From assembly GCF_900112455.1 (NCBI RefSeq), contig NZ_FOLT01000004.1:158379-222378 (forward strand): DNA of 64,000 nucleotides, written 5' to 3'. The position numbers and the translations under genes were made by a program. The stretch comes from Alkalibacterium subtropicum. Its GTDB lineage: Bacteria > Bacillota > Bacilli > Lactobacillales > Carnobacteriaceae_A. Positions 19,498 through 27,949 of the stretch are shown here, in pieces (position 1 is the stretch's first letter; every line of letters begins with the position of its first letter). The notes under the pieces are model-generated. The model saw only the letters and a list, made by a program, of their open reading frames with translations, did no database searches and was not told the DNA's origin.

Positions 19498-20100
19498 ATG
19501 GAAGGATTACTACTAGGTTTAGGGTTCATTGGAGTGGCCGTCGCCATCCTCACACCCTATTTAAAAAGTGGGGCCGGCCTCGCACTCATAAGCACAGCCG
19601 CCTATTTTCACTTTATTGGAACGGAGACCTGGCTGCCGATCGTGCTGTTTACTGCAGGCTTATTGCTCATTGTCTTTGAGATCTTCGTCCCGGAATTCGG
19701 CGCTGCGGGAATCATCGGTATCGTACTTCTGATTTCCGGATTGTATTTAACTATTGGTGATTTCGGACAGACGATCAGAGATCTGAGTTTATCCGTAGTC
19801 ATAACCACCGGTGTCATTATCTATCTCATAAAAAACGGTTATTCCTTGTCGAACGTCAATAAACTCATTCTGCAGACCAATATGCAAAGTTCAAATAATA
19901 ACAAAACCGTCGAAAAAGACATTATTCAAGTCGATGATGAAGGTGTCGCTGTCACCCCGCTCCGCCCATCTGGTAAAGTAACTTTTGGTGATGACCCTAC
20001 TTTATATGATGTACTAAGTACAGAAGGACATATATCAAAAGGAACAGCAGTAATCGTAGATAAAGTCAAAGGAACAAAGATAACAGTTAGAAAAAAATAG
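19498..20100 (+). CDS. NfeD-like membrane protein
   Basis: A 200-residue protein with four to five N-terminal membrane helices (to about residue 125) and a C-terminal OB-fold NfeD domain (about 140-200, GVAVTPLRPSGKVTFGDDPTLYDVLSTEG). It corresponds to the YqeZ-type partner of flotillin-like proteins, although truncated: the protease domain of long NfeD proteins is absent. The start MEGLLL is set by AAAGGAGG nine bases upstream; the frame is open further upstream without a site. It lies 15 bp before floA. Confidence 0.88.
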   Translation: MEGLLLGLGFIGVAVAILTPYLKSGAGLALISTAAYFHFIGTETWLPIVLFTAGLLLIVFEIFVPEFGAAGIIGIVLLISGLYLTIGDFGQTIRDLSLSVVITTGVIIYLIKNGYSLSNVNKLILQTNMQSSNNNKTVEKDIIQVDDEGVAVTPLRPSGKVTFGDDPTLYDVLSTEGHISKGTAVIVDKVKGTKITVRKK

Positions 20101-20115
20101 ATAGGAGAAATGACT

Positions 20116-21105
20116 ATGGATTTATTGGGTAACGGATACATTGGCATCATCATCACCGCAGTGGTCATATTAATACTGATCAGTGTCTTTCTGCGTTTTG
20201 TTCCAGTGGGATTGTGGGTCACAGCCTACTTCTCAGGAGTTAAAGTCGGCATCGGGACGCTGGTAGGAATGCGACTGCGTCAAGTCAGCCCCCATTCGAT
20301 CATTCGTCCTTTGATCAAAGCGACGAAAGCCGGACTTCACTTATCAACAGATGAACTGGAAGCCCACTATTTAGCCGGAGGGAATGTCAACGCTGTGATC
20401 GACGCCTTGATTGCTTCTCATCGTGCTGAAATCGATCTGGAATTTGAAAAAGCTGCAGCCATCGACCTGGCTGGACGTAATGTATTTGAAGCTGTTCAGG
20501 TTTCGGTCAACCCTAAGGTTATCGTGACACCGGACATTGCCGCAGTGGCAAAAGACGGTATCGAAATCATCGCTAAAGCGAAAGTTACGGTACGCGCAAA
20601 CATTGAGCGCTTAGTCGGTGGTGCCGGAGAGGATACGATCATCGCCCGTGTCGGTGAAGGGGTCGTTACCACAGTCGGTTCCGCTGAAAAGCATTCGGAT
20701 GTCCTTGAGAACCCTGACATGATTTCTCAAACTGTCCTCGGCAAAGGTCTGGATGCCGGCACGGCTTTTGAAATCCTGTCCATCGATATCGCGGACGTGG
20801 ATGTCGGTCGAAACATCGGCGCTAAGCTGCAGACAGAACAGGCTGAAGCTGATAAAAACATCGCGCAGGCCAAAGCTGAAGAACGCCGTTCCATGGCTAT
20901 CGCTCAAGAACAGGAAATGCGTGCTGAAACTCAGAAAATGCGCGCCAAAGTTGTTGAGGCTGAAGCTGAAGTTCCTCTTGCCATGTCAGAAGCATTGCGC
21001 AGTGGCAACTTAGGTGTCATGGATTATTATAAAATGAAAAACGTGAATGCAGACACAGAAATGAGAACAGCTATTTCCGGACAGTCATCTGAAGAAGAAG
21101 AGTGA
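20116..21105 (+). CDS. floA: Flotillin-like protein FloA
   Basis: A 329-residue membrane-microdomain scaffold. A hydrophobic hairpin (about 5-35) anchors it, followed by a PHB/SPFH-like domain ([21 protein letters not shown]... region) and an Ala/Glu-rich coiled coil (about 235-290, [20 protein letters not shown]). FloA organises lipid rafts and the proteins that work in them. The ATG at 20116 has AGGAG eight bases upstream, whereas the ATG at 20110 is too close. It is operonic with the NfeD gene, the standard arrangement in Firmicutes. Confidence 0.95.
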   Translation: MDLLGNGYIGIIITAVVILILISVFLRFVPVGLWVTAYFSGVKVGIGTLVGMRLRQVSPHSIIRPLIKATKAGLHLSTDELEAHYLAGGNVNAVIDALIASHRAEIDLEFEKAAAIDLAGRNVFEAVQVSVNPKVIVTPDIAAVAKDGIEIIAKAKVTVRANIERLVGGAGEDTIIARVGEGVVTTVGSAEKHSDVLENPDMISQTVLGKGLDAGTAFEILSIDIADVDVGRNIGAKLQTEQAEADKNIAQAKAEERRSMAIAQEQEMRAETQKMRAKVVEAEAEVPLAMSEALRSGNLGVMDYYKMKNVNADTEMRTAISGQSSEEEE

Positions 21106-21110
21106 TCACC

Positions 21111-21524
21111 ATGTCATTCATAATTATCTGGATCATTCAGTTACTTGTGTTCTTCGCTATTGTTTCATCCATTGCCACTATCTTTTCCAGGATCACTAAA
21201 AACGCATCCAGACAGGTGCCTAGAAATGACCCGAGTGAGATGGAGGTCCCAAAACAAAGGGTTGAAACCATCAGACGCAATGAAAAGAAACCGGAGAAAA
21301 AAAGCAACCGTCCGGAACGGGAATCAAAATACACACGCACACCACGTGCCAGAGACAAGGTACGCGAATCGCATAAGCCACTGATCAAAGAAGTCACTAC
21401 TATAGAAGATCCCTACCGTACTAAAGAAAAAAAAGTATCGCCTTCTTTCAATAGAAAAAGATTGAAGGAAGCCATCGTCTACAAAGAGATATTGGATAAG
21501 CCCGTCTCTATGCGAGACGACTAG
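21111..21524 (+). CDS. Small single-pass membrane protein of the floA operon, unknown function
   Basis: A 137-residue protein with one N-terminal hydrophobic helix (about 2-22). The rest is a strongly basic, low-complexity tail rich in Lys, Arg and Glu (NEKKPEKKSNRPERESK), probably disordered and cytoplasmic. An upstream in-frame GTG at 21102 overlaps the floA stop and could be the start instead. Its position directly after floA suggests a raft-associated accessory role, similar in place to B. subtilis yqfB, but I do not recognise a family. Confidence 0.7.
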   Translation: MSFIIIWIIQLLVFFAIVSSIATIFSRITKNASRQVPRNDPSEMEVPKQRVETIRRNEKKPEKKSNRPERESKYTRTPRARDKVRESHKPLIKEVTTIEDPYRTKEKKVSPSFNRKRLKEAIVYKEILDKPVSMRDD

Positions 21525-21536
21525 TTAATGATAAAT

Positions 21537-21594
21537 AAAAGCTTCAAACAAGAAAAGACAGACTGCAGTCTGTTCTTCTCTGTTTGAAGCTTTT
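21537..21594. terminator. Long terminator hairpin between convergent genes
   Basis: Outer arms AAAAGCTTCAAACA and TGTTTGAAGCTTTT (14 bp, perfect) enclose an inner perfect 16-bp palindrome ACAGACTGCAGTCTGT. It ends the floA operon on the plus strand and the aromatic acid exporter gene on the minus strand. Confidence 0.85.
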
Positions 21595-21597
21595 CAT

Positions 21598-22554
21598 TTA
21601 CTCTGAATGAGCCATAAAAAAGTCTCTCTTTATTTCAATAAAACGCTCAATATCTCTCAGGATCTGAAATAAAATAGCCCGGCTTTCAAATTCTTCTCTT
21701 GTTTTAGGCAATTCTGACTGTCTGAAGTGACGATACAGCACCGAAATATGCTCCAGCAGCGACAGGCCTGCGTTCTTTTCATGCAGCTGCTTGGAGATAT
21801 CATCGAACAGCTGGGCAAGGGCCCTGTTCTGTTCTGTTTCAAGCCGTACAGCCGTTATATTCTGTATCATCACTTTCAGCAGATCAAGCTGTCGTTCTCT
21901 CATTTGTGTGTACTTGATGTAATAGTCACTATTTTTGACTAACTGGTTTTCATGATCCATCAAAGCTATCTTTTCGGTCTCCTCCAGAAGAGCGGAAAGT
22001 TTGCGTGCCTTTGAATTCAGATCCTGATGTACAGTGCTTCCCATGAGATAAGTATAGAAAAGACCTAAAAACTGACGCAGTTCCTCTTCGATCGAATGGA
22101 TCTTCTGATTTAAATCTTTCTCATAAGAAGGCATCCATAAATTGAAAAGGATCGCGACCACCGCCCCAATAGCCATTAAAAGCAAGCCATTGATCTGCCA
22201 GTATAAAGCGATGCTCTCAGCCACGACAAAGTGCGTGACCAAGACAGAACAGGGAGCGATTCCTGACTGAAGGTTATACTTGTACGCAGCAGGGACATAG
22301 AAAAGCAGATACAGACTGAATGTCAAAACAGAAAAGCCAAAAACATAAAAAATCACGGAGGCAATAAAAAAAGCCACTACTGTCGACGCTAACCGCTGAT
22401 ATGCCGTAGCTATCGACTCCTTTTTTGTATCCAGCACACTTAAGATGGCAATAATGCCTGCTGCCAGCGGATATTCCAGATCGAGCGCTTGCGCGATCAG
22501 TATGGAAATAAAGGTTGCGAGGACGATTTTTATTGTTTTCAGTTTGATGGTCAT
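21598..22554 (-). CDS. Aromatic acid exporter family protein (YqjA-like, DUF939)
   Basis: A 318-residue protein with an N-terminal membrane half of about five to six helices (6-145) and a helical cytoplasmic C-terminal domain. This is the layout of the ArAE_1/YqjA family (PF06081 with a C-terminal ArAE domain). The segment LEYPLAAGIIAILSVLDTKKESI is typical. Transport of aromatic acids is the family label; the real substrate is unknown. It has its own promoter side and a shared terminator. Confidence 0.85.
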   Translation of the reverse strand: MTIKLKTIKIVLATFISILIAQALDLEYPLAAGIIAILSVLDTKKESIATAYQRLASTVVAFFIASVIFYVFGFSVLTFSLYLLFYVPAAYKYNLQSGIAPCSVLVTHFVVAESIALYWQINGLLLMAIGAVVAILFNLWMPSYEKDLNQKIHSIEEELRQFLGLFYTYLMGSTVHQDLNSKARKLSALLEETEKIALMDHENQLVKNSDYYIKYTQMRERQLDLLKVMIQNITAVRLETEQNRALAQLFDDISKQLHEKNAGLSLLEHISVLYRHFRQSELPKTREEFESRAILFQILRDIERFIEIKRDFFMAHSE

Positions 22555-22626
22555 GCACTCTGTCCTCCCTTATTTTGTTCCATTCAATTCAGTTATCCTT
22601 TAAACACTGCAGTCATTGAACCTGCG

Positions 22627-24222
22627 TCATAAGGTCCCTGATTTGATGATAGAAATCAGCAGCCAAAGTCCCATCACTCCTGCTCCTATAAAAATGATGA
22701 TAGCAAATAGGGAAACCCCAGCAGCTTCCGCCATGACAAATATGATGGCGGAGGCGAGAATGAGCGCAGCGATGATAACAGCAAAAACTAATCGGTTGAC
22801 CATTTTATTTACTTCACGCCATTTTTCATCAAAATGCACCAGATCGATGTGCAGCATCAGTCGCCCATTATTAACGGTATCCAGAGCACGTTTGAGTGCA
22901 GAAGGAAACTTGATCGAATCCATCGCCAGCTGATAGGTGCTCATTTTCACTTTAGCAGAAGAGAAGGATTCAAAGATTTCGATATCATCACTTGACTTGA
23001 TATAATCCGATGCGATCTCCAGGATATTTATATCAGGATGAAGCTCGGTTACAACCCCTTCCAAAATCGTTAAGGATTTAGCTAAAAGAATGAAATCATT
23101 GGGCATGACCATTTTGTATTTGCGCGTGACGTGCAGGACATCAGAAAAGAATGAACTTAAATCGATTTGTCCAAAGCTTTTAGAAATATAAGACTGATAA
23201 AAATCATCCAGATCTTCTGAGAATTCGAACCGGTCGACTTTTTCTTTCGTGATGGCCATCTGCAGTAACAGGTTCATCAGCTGGTCGATATCTTCAAATA
23301 CGATAGCTCTCATCATTTTTATCAGATCTTTTTTTACTGCTTCAGACAACTCTCCGATAATCCCGAAGTCAATAAATACGATTTTATTATCGCTTAGTAT
23401 GATATTCCCGGGATGGGGGTCGCCGTGGAAATACCCATCTTTAAATACCTGGGACAAAATGGAAAAGACCAGTTTTTCTGCGATATCTTTTTTGACATAA
23501 CCCTCTTCTCTGATTTGCTGAAGATTCAGACTTCTGATGCCTCCGACGTAATCCTCGACCAGGACACGCTTGGATGTATAAGGCAGGTATGGGCTCGGGA
23601 CACTGACGGCATCGTTTTGCTTATTCAGCTGCTTGAATTTAACAAGTGCCTGACCTTCATTTCTGAAATCAAGTTCTCTCTTTGTGGTTTCTTCGATTTC
23701 TTTAAAAGCCGCTTCCACATCCACAAGCATCTCTTTTACCGTCTCAGGAGCCATGGAAACGATTCGAGAAAACAGCTTGATATCTCTGAGAAGATTCTCT
23801 TCGATTTCAGGACGCTGAACTTTAATAACAACATCTTCACCGGTTAGTAGTTTAGCCTTATGCACTTGAGCCACAGAGGCACTTGCTATCGGTTTTTCGT
23901 CGACCCACTCAAATACGTCAGACAGAGATTCCTTGAATTCCTCATGAAATATCCGACTGATCTCAGAAAATGGGAAAGGTGGTGCATCGTCTCTTAGCTT
24001 AGACATTTCATTTATGTAACTGGGAGGCAATAAATCTTGACGCGTCGAAATGATCTGGCCGATTTTAATAAAACTCGGACCAAGCTCTTCGAAAGCCAAG
24101 CGCAGGTTTCGAGCATCCTGTTCTTTATGTTTCGTTCGCAGGCGCGTGCGGTAAATATGCCCAAACCCATAAGATGCCAGCACACTGGCGATTTCTCTCA
24201 AACGTTCACGATTATTTTTCAC
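22627..24222 (-). CDS. ABC1/AarF/UbiB family atypical kinase
   Basis: A 531-residue member of the UbiB family. It has the N-terminal KxGQ-type motif (SFIKIGQIISTR), the Ala-rich nucleotide loop SASVAQVHKAKL, the catalytic HGDPHPGNI and DFG-like IDFGIIGEL motifs, and two C-terminal membrane helices (about 465-530). UbiB proteins are lipid-linked ATPases that help quinone or isoprenoid lipids move. The start is GTG behind GAGGAGG. The phasin-like gene downstream in the window lies upstream in transcription and is only 66 bp away on the same strand... more precisely, transcription runs from 24591 to 22627, a pairing common in Firmicutes. Confidence 0.9.
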   Translation of the reverse strand: MKNNRERLREIASVLASYGFGHIYRTRLRTKHKEQDARNLRLAFEELGPSFIKIGQIISTRQDLLPPSYINEMSKLRDDAPPFPFSEISRIFHEEFKESLSDVFEWVDEKPIASASVAQVHKAKLLTGEDVVIKVQRPEIEENLLRDIKLFSRIVSMAPETVKEMLVDVEAAFKEIEETTKRELDFRNEGQALVKFKQLNKQNDAVSVPSPYLPYTSKRVLVEDYVGGIRSLNLQQIREEGYVKKDIAEKLVFSILSQVFKDGYFHGDPHPGNIILSDNKIVFIDFGIIGELSEAVKKDLIKMMRAIVFEDIDQLMNLLLQMAITKEKVDRFEFSEDLDDFYQSYISKSFGQIDLSSFFSDVLHVTRKYKMVMPNDFILLAKSLTILEGVVTELHPDINILEIASDYIKSSDDIEIFESFSSAKVKMSTYQLAMDSIKFPSALKRALDTVNNGRLMLHIDLVHFDEKWREVNKMVNRLVFAVIIAALILASAIIFVMAEAAGVSLFAIIIFIGAGVMGLWLLISIIKSGTL

Positions 24223-24288
24223 GTGTCTGCCTCCTCTCTTTAAGTTGAAAAGAGGTGCTGACCAAGGATATGATCAACACCACCAACC

Positions 24289-24591
24289 TTATGCATCAGT
24301 AGATTTATTATCGAGTTTTCTTTCAAGTTCTTTTACTTTTTCTTCTAAATCATCGATGTCCTGTCGCTGTGCTACATTCATTTCCAGCAGTACGGCTTCC
24401 AGTGTCTCTTTATCTTCCGAAGTCAGGGTGTTATTTTTCTTCTGTATCAATTCTTCTGTCAATTTTTTGCCCTCAGAAACGGTCAATTTCCCACGACTGA
24501 CTAATTTATCTACCTGCTCGACAGCTTTTTCAACCGCGATCGCTGTAGAGCCAACTCCAATCAACAGCGCTTTTTTGATATCTTCTAACAT
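24289..24591 (-). CDS. Phasin-like coiled-coil protein (COG3937 type)
   Basis: A 100-residue helical protein: an amphipathic N-terminal half (LIGVGSTAIAVEKAVEQVDKLVSRGKLTVSEGKKL) and a C-terminal coiled coil (DIDDLEEKVKELERKL). This resembles the small phasin or polyhydroxyalkanoate-regulator-like proteins that sit beside ubiB genes in many Firmicutes. The start at MLEDIKK is fixed by AAAGGGG seven bases upstream; the longer frame to 24636 has no site. No PHA genes are visible, so a role in lipid or envelope organisation is more likely than granule binding. Confidence 0.8.
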   Translation of the reverse strand: MLEDIKKALLIGVGSTAIAVEKAVEQVDKLVSRGKLTVSEGKKLTEELIQKKNNTLTSEDKETLEAVLLEMNVAQRQDIDDLEEKVKELERKLDNKSTDA

Positions 24592-24672
24592 ATGATAACC
24601 CCTTTCGTTAATGTACAACCCCATTATATCATTCATTTGTTCTGATGTCAGATATAAGCAAATTCAAACTTT

Positions 24673-25584
24673 TTAAGGAACGATATTGCCTGCGGCACGA
24701 TATATACTGTACCATTCCTCCCGTGTCATCATCACTCCAGAAGCTTTGGCATAATTTCGTATCCGTTCCGGTGTCATTGTACCCAGAATGACCTGCATCT
24801 GTGCCGGATGTCTTAAAATCCACGCAATCGCCATTGCTTCATTGTCCACATCGTATTTTTTGCCGATTTCTGTCAGCTTATCATTGACTTCCTGATATTC
24901 AGGATTGTTCAAAAAGACCCCTTTTTCAGCATGGACAGGAGACCACGGCTGGATCGTCATATCATTGATGCGGCTGTAATCCAGTATCGCCCGGTCATGA
25001 TCGATAGAATTCTCGTTTTTGGTATTCACATGAATCCCTGCATCAACCATACCGGTATGCATCACGCTGAATTGCAGCTGGTTGGCTATCAAATCCTGAT
25101 CGATGTATTTTTTCAGGAGTTCGATCTGCAGCGGACTATGATTGCTTACTCCGAAATGCTTCACTTTTCCAGCTGAATACAATTCATTAAACGCTTCCGC
25201 TACTTCTCCCGGCTCGACAAGCGCATCAGGACGGTGCAGCAGAAGCACATCTAAGTATTCAGTATCCAGACGTTTTAATGACCCTTCTACTGTTGAAATA
25301 ATGTGTTCTTTAGAGAAATCGAAAAAGCCTGAACGGATCCCTGCTTTAGACTGCAGGAGTATGTCGTCTCTTTTGATAGATGTTCTCTTTAAAGATTCTG
25401 CGAAACGCTTTTCCGATTCACCTTTTCCGTAGATATCTGCATGATCGTAAAAATTGATGCCTTCATCAAAAGCTGTTTCAATCACTTTTGCTGCATCTTC
25501 AGCGTTCAGTTTATCCATACGCATACAGCCTAAGGCAATTTCAGACACGTTCAAATCTGATCGACCTAATTTGATTTTTTTCAC
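24673..25584 (-). CDS. Aldo/keto reductase (YdhF-like)
   Basis: A 303-residue (alpha/beta)8 NADPH-dependent oxidoreductase. It has the catalytic Asp/Tyr region FYDHADIYGKGESEKRF, the Lys in LLQSKAGIRSG, the His in VLLLHRPDAL, and a C-terminal cofactor segment ILGTMTPERIRNYAKA. The sequence is closest in pattern to the YdhF/YcsN branch. The start is GTG behind GGAGG. It is divergent from spx; the intervening region has several TGACA half-sites. The substrate is unknown. Confidence 0.88.
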   Translation of the reverse strand: MKKIKLGRSDLNVSEIALGCMRMDKLNAEDAAKVIETAFDEGINFYDHADIYGKGESEKRFAESLKRTSIKRDDILLQSKAGIRSGFFDFSKEHIISTVEGSLKRLDTEYLDVLLLHRPDALVEPGEVAEAFNELYSAGKVKHFGVSNHSPLQIELLKKYIDQDLIANQLQFSVMHTGMVDAGIHVNTKNENSIDHDRAILDYSRINDMTIQPWSPVHAEKGVFLNNPEYQEVNDKLTEIGKKYDVDNEAMAIAWILRHPAQMQVILGTMTPERIRNYAKASGVMMTREEWYSIYRAAGNIVP

Positions 25585-25682
25585 ATTGAACCCTCCATAT
25601 ATATGATACTTTTATTGTACTCTCTTTGTAAGATAATTGCTAAACTTACACAAAGCACGAATATGATTCCTTCTGAACTTTT

Positions 25683-25747
25683 GTGTCAAAAATGTGTCAA
25701 AAAAATTACTTATATTAAATCAGCTCATTTGTGACAGAAAAGTGTCA
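25683..25747. promoter_or_regulatory. Cluster of TGACA/TGTCA half-sites between the aldo/keto reductase gene and spx
   Basis: GTGTCAAAAAT is followed 11 bp later by GTGTCAAAAAA (25683, 25694), and an inverted pair TGACA-6-TGTCA occupies 25732-25747. On the minus strand the copies read TTGACA and could be -35 elements for the reductase gene. The whole 287-bp gap is AT-rich. It could be a regulator site shared by the two divergent genes. Confidence 0.4.
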
Positions 25748-25871
25748 AATAGTATTGCATTTTCTTATAAAACCTCTAAAATAGTAATTGTAACAAATTG
25801 TTCACACTTTTCTGAAATCTTAAATCGAGTATACATACTCACACTTGGACTTTTGAAAGGAGCCATAATCC

Positions 25872-26282
25872 ATGATCACATTATATGTCTCTCCGAGCTG
25901 CACATCTTGCCGAAAAGCTAAAGCATGGTTAGAAGAACAGAAGTTACCCTTTACTGAAAAAAACATTTTTCATGAACCTTTAACGAAACAGGAAATCAAA
26001 CGGATACTTAGTCTGACAGAGGAAGGTACCAGTGAACTCATCTCTTATCGTTCACAGGCTTATCAGTCATTAACACTAGACATCGAGGACTTATCCATGA
26101 ACGAACTCTTGGATTTGTTTACCGAACAGCCAAGCCTGATTCGTCGTCCGATCATAATGGATGACCGTCGTTTACAAATCGGCTACAATGAGGAAGAAAT
26201 CAGATGCTTCCTTCCGCGTAAGGTCCGTGAAATCGAACTGGCAGAAATCCATCGTCAATTAGCGGTCGTCGATTCAGCCTAA
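25872..26282 (+). CDS. spx: Spx/MgsR-type ArsC-family regulator
   Basis: A 136-residue member of the Spx family: thioredoxin-like fold with the redox CxxC switch at C10 and C13 (SPSCTSCRKAKAWL) and the conserved RRPIIMDD segment near residues 91-98. Spx binds the RNA polymerase alpha C-terminal domain and redirects transcription under disulfide stress. AAAGGAG precedes the ATG. Spx paralogues (SpxA1, SpxA2) and MgsR share these features, so the exact orthologue is not settled. Confidence 0.9.
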   Translation: MITLYVSPSCTSCRKAKAWLEEQKLPFTEKNIFHEPLTKQEIKRILSLTEEGTSELISYRSQAYQSLTLDIEDLSMNELLDLFTEQPSLIRRPIIMDDRRLQIGYNEEEIRCFLPRKVREIELAEIHRQLAVVDSA

Positions 26283-26294
26283 AATATAGTTCTT

Positions 26295-26328
26295 AAAAAC
26301 GGAGTAGATGACATCTACTCCGTTTTTT
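26295..26328. terminator. Bidirectional terminator
   Basis: AAAAACGGAGTAGATG pairs with CATCTACTCCGTTTTT (2-nt loop). It ends spx and overlaps the last codons of the convergent YrhK-like gene. Confidence 0.85.
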
Positions 26329-26794
26329 CTTTGCTTCCAGACACTTGATTATTATCCGCATCTGCTTCTACTTTCGGTTTTTCCTCTGATTTTTGTTTCT
26401 TTACTTCATCATTCTTACCTTTCAGTTCTTCACCGGGTTTAAAGTTTTCTTCGGCTTCTCCTAAAATCTGTTTTTCGTATTCCTCTTTATTGTACAAATA
26501 GACATACTGGAGTATTTTAAGAACAGGACGCATCAGCAGGAAAAAACTGGCAAATATATATAAATACATACCGATACGTTCCATATTTGTAAAGGTCTGG
26601 ACTAAGCTTCCCGATAAATATAATCCACCTGTAAGCAAATCATTGGTCAAGGATACGATCGTATAGTAGTTCTGAAAATAGACACGGAACCCACCCACTT
26701 TTACAACGACATCCTCATCTTTTCCAGGTTCAACTTTATGTTCTTTTTTCTCTATTAAAGGTTTTTTCGGTCTGATTGGTTTCTTAGGCAACAT
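26315..26794 (-). CDS. YrhK-like domain membrane protein
   Basis: A 159-residue protein. The N-terminus is basic and Pro/Lys-rich (PKKPIRPKKP). Two membrane helices follow (about 50-70 and 76-95) with the pattern YYTIVSLTNDLLTGGLYLSGSL...FLLMRPVLKI, which fits YrhK-like domains (PF14145). The C-terminal 50 residues are charged, Lys/Glu-rich and probably disordered. The long tails are unusual for this otherwise small domain. The function of the family is unknown. Confidence 0.7.
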   Translation of the reverse strand: MLPKKPIRPKKPLIEKKEHKVEPGKDEDVVVKVGGFRVYFQNYYTIVSLTNDLLTGGLYLSGSLVQTFTNMERIGMYLYIFASFFLLMRPVLKILQYVYLYNKEEYEKQILGEAEENFKPGEELKGKNDEVKKQKSEEKPKVEADADNNQVSGSKEKTE

Positions 26795-26930
26795 GCTTTT
26801 TTACACCTCTCACTAAAAACTGATTACATATAGAATAGCAAAAGAAAGGAAGCGGGTCATGAAATATGACTTAAAAACAGGCTGTCCACGAATGCTTCGA
26901 TGTTTACGAAACGCTATCGGTCTTATCGAG

Positions 26931-26963
26931 CAAAAAAAGGAACTCAAAGAGCTCCTTTTTTTG
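26931..26963 (-). terminator. Terminator of the rbs operon
   Basis: AAAAAAAGGA/TCCTTTTTTT arms with an inner CTC/GAG pair lie 15 bp after the rbsB stop, with a T-run on the minus strand. The short plus-strand frame around it (26859-27050) is not a gene. Confidence 0.8.
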
Positions 26964-26977
26964 GCAAACTATTTTTA

Positions 26978-27919
26978 TCATTCGTTTGTTATGAGTTCTA
27001 GAGGTGCAGCAATATACTCTTCGATTTCTTCTCCGTCGAAGTATTCATAAGCTGTTTCCATTGCGATGCGTCCCATTTCATCTGGCTGCTGTGCAATCGT
27101 GGCATCCATACGTCCGGCTTCAATGGCTTCTAAAGCATCATCATTTCCGTCAAATCCGACAACAACGATATCCTCAGCCAGTCCTGCTGCTTCGATTGCT
27201 TCTAAAGCGCCTAGGGCCATTTCATCATTCTGTGCAAAGACAGCTTCAACATCTGAATTACTCTGGAGCATATTCTCCATGACAGTCAAGCCTTCTGAAC
27301 GGTTGAAGTTGGCTGTCTGGCTGTCCACAACATCCAGTCCTTCTTCTGCAACATTCATGAACCCTTCTCCACGTTCACGTGTAGCGGAAGCTCCTGGTAC
27401 ACCTTCCAGCTGAACCGTTACTGCGCCTTCACCTACAAGGTCAATAATGTACTGAGCCGCCATTTCTCCTCCTTCAACGTTATCAGAAGCAACCAGCGTC
27501 ACCACATCTCCGCCTTCTGTCGAACGGTCGATCGTAATAACAGGGATACCCGCACTGTTAGCTGATTCGATGGCCGGTTCGATCGCGGCTGAATCGACAG
27601 GATTTATGAGCAGCACATTGACGTCCTGCTGAATGAGGTCATTGATATCGTTCAACTGTTTAGCTGTATCATCCTGGGCATCTACCGTACGGACCTCTGT
27701 CCCTTCAGCTTCAGCCGTATTCACGACCCCTTCTTCCAGTGAGACAAAGAACGGATTGTTTAACGTTGACAAGGATAGACCAACAACCATTTCATCTCGC
27801 TCGACACTTTCGATATCTGTTTCACCGTTATCTTCAGTATTGCTTCCTTCTAATCCTGTCGTTCCACACGCTCCCAATAGTAATGCTGATGCACTGAACA
27901 ATGCGACTAATTTTTTCAT
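26978..27919 (-). CDS. rbsB: Ribose ABC transporter substrate-binding lipoprotein
   Basis: A 313-residue periplasmic-binding-protein type 1 fold with a lipoprotein signal (lipobox LLGAC, lipidated C18). A strongly acidic linker (SNTEDNGETDIESVERDE) is followed by the ribose-binding core (GLSLSTLNNPFFVSLEEG, INPVDSAAIEPAIESAN, VVGFDGNDDALEAI). It captures ribose outside the membrane and delivers it to RbsC. It is the last gene of the operon, 30 bp after rbsC, with AGGAGG before ATG and a terminator downstream. Confidence 0.95.
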   Translation of the reverse strand: MKKLVALFSASALLLGACGTTGLEGSNTEDNGETDIESVERDEMVVGLSLSTLNNPFFVSLEEGVVNTAEAEGTEVRTVDAQDDTAKQLNDINDLIQQDVNVLLINPVDSAAIEPAIESANSAGIPVITIDRSTEGGDVVTLVASDNVEGGEMAAQYIIDLVGEGAVTVQLEGVPGASATRERGEGFMNVAEEGLDVVDSQTANFNRSEGLTVMENMLQSNSDVEAVFAQNDEMALGALEAIEAAGLAEDIVVVGFDGNDDALEAIEAGRMDATIAQQPDEMGRIAMETAYEYFDGEEIEEYIAAPLELITNE

Positions 27920-27949
27920 CTTTGTTTCCTCCTAATATTTTTTATATTT

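Noticed and set aside
26859-27050. Short plus-strand frame upstream of the rbsB terminator
   Set aside because: It has a GGAAGCGGGTC-like site, but runs through the rbs terminator into antisense rbsB and has no family features.
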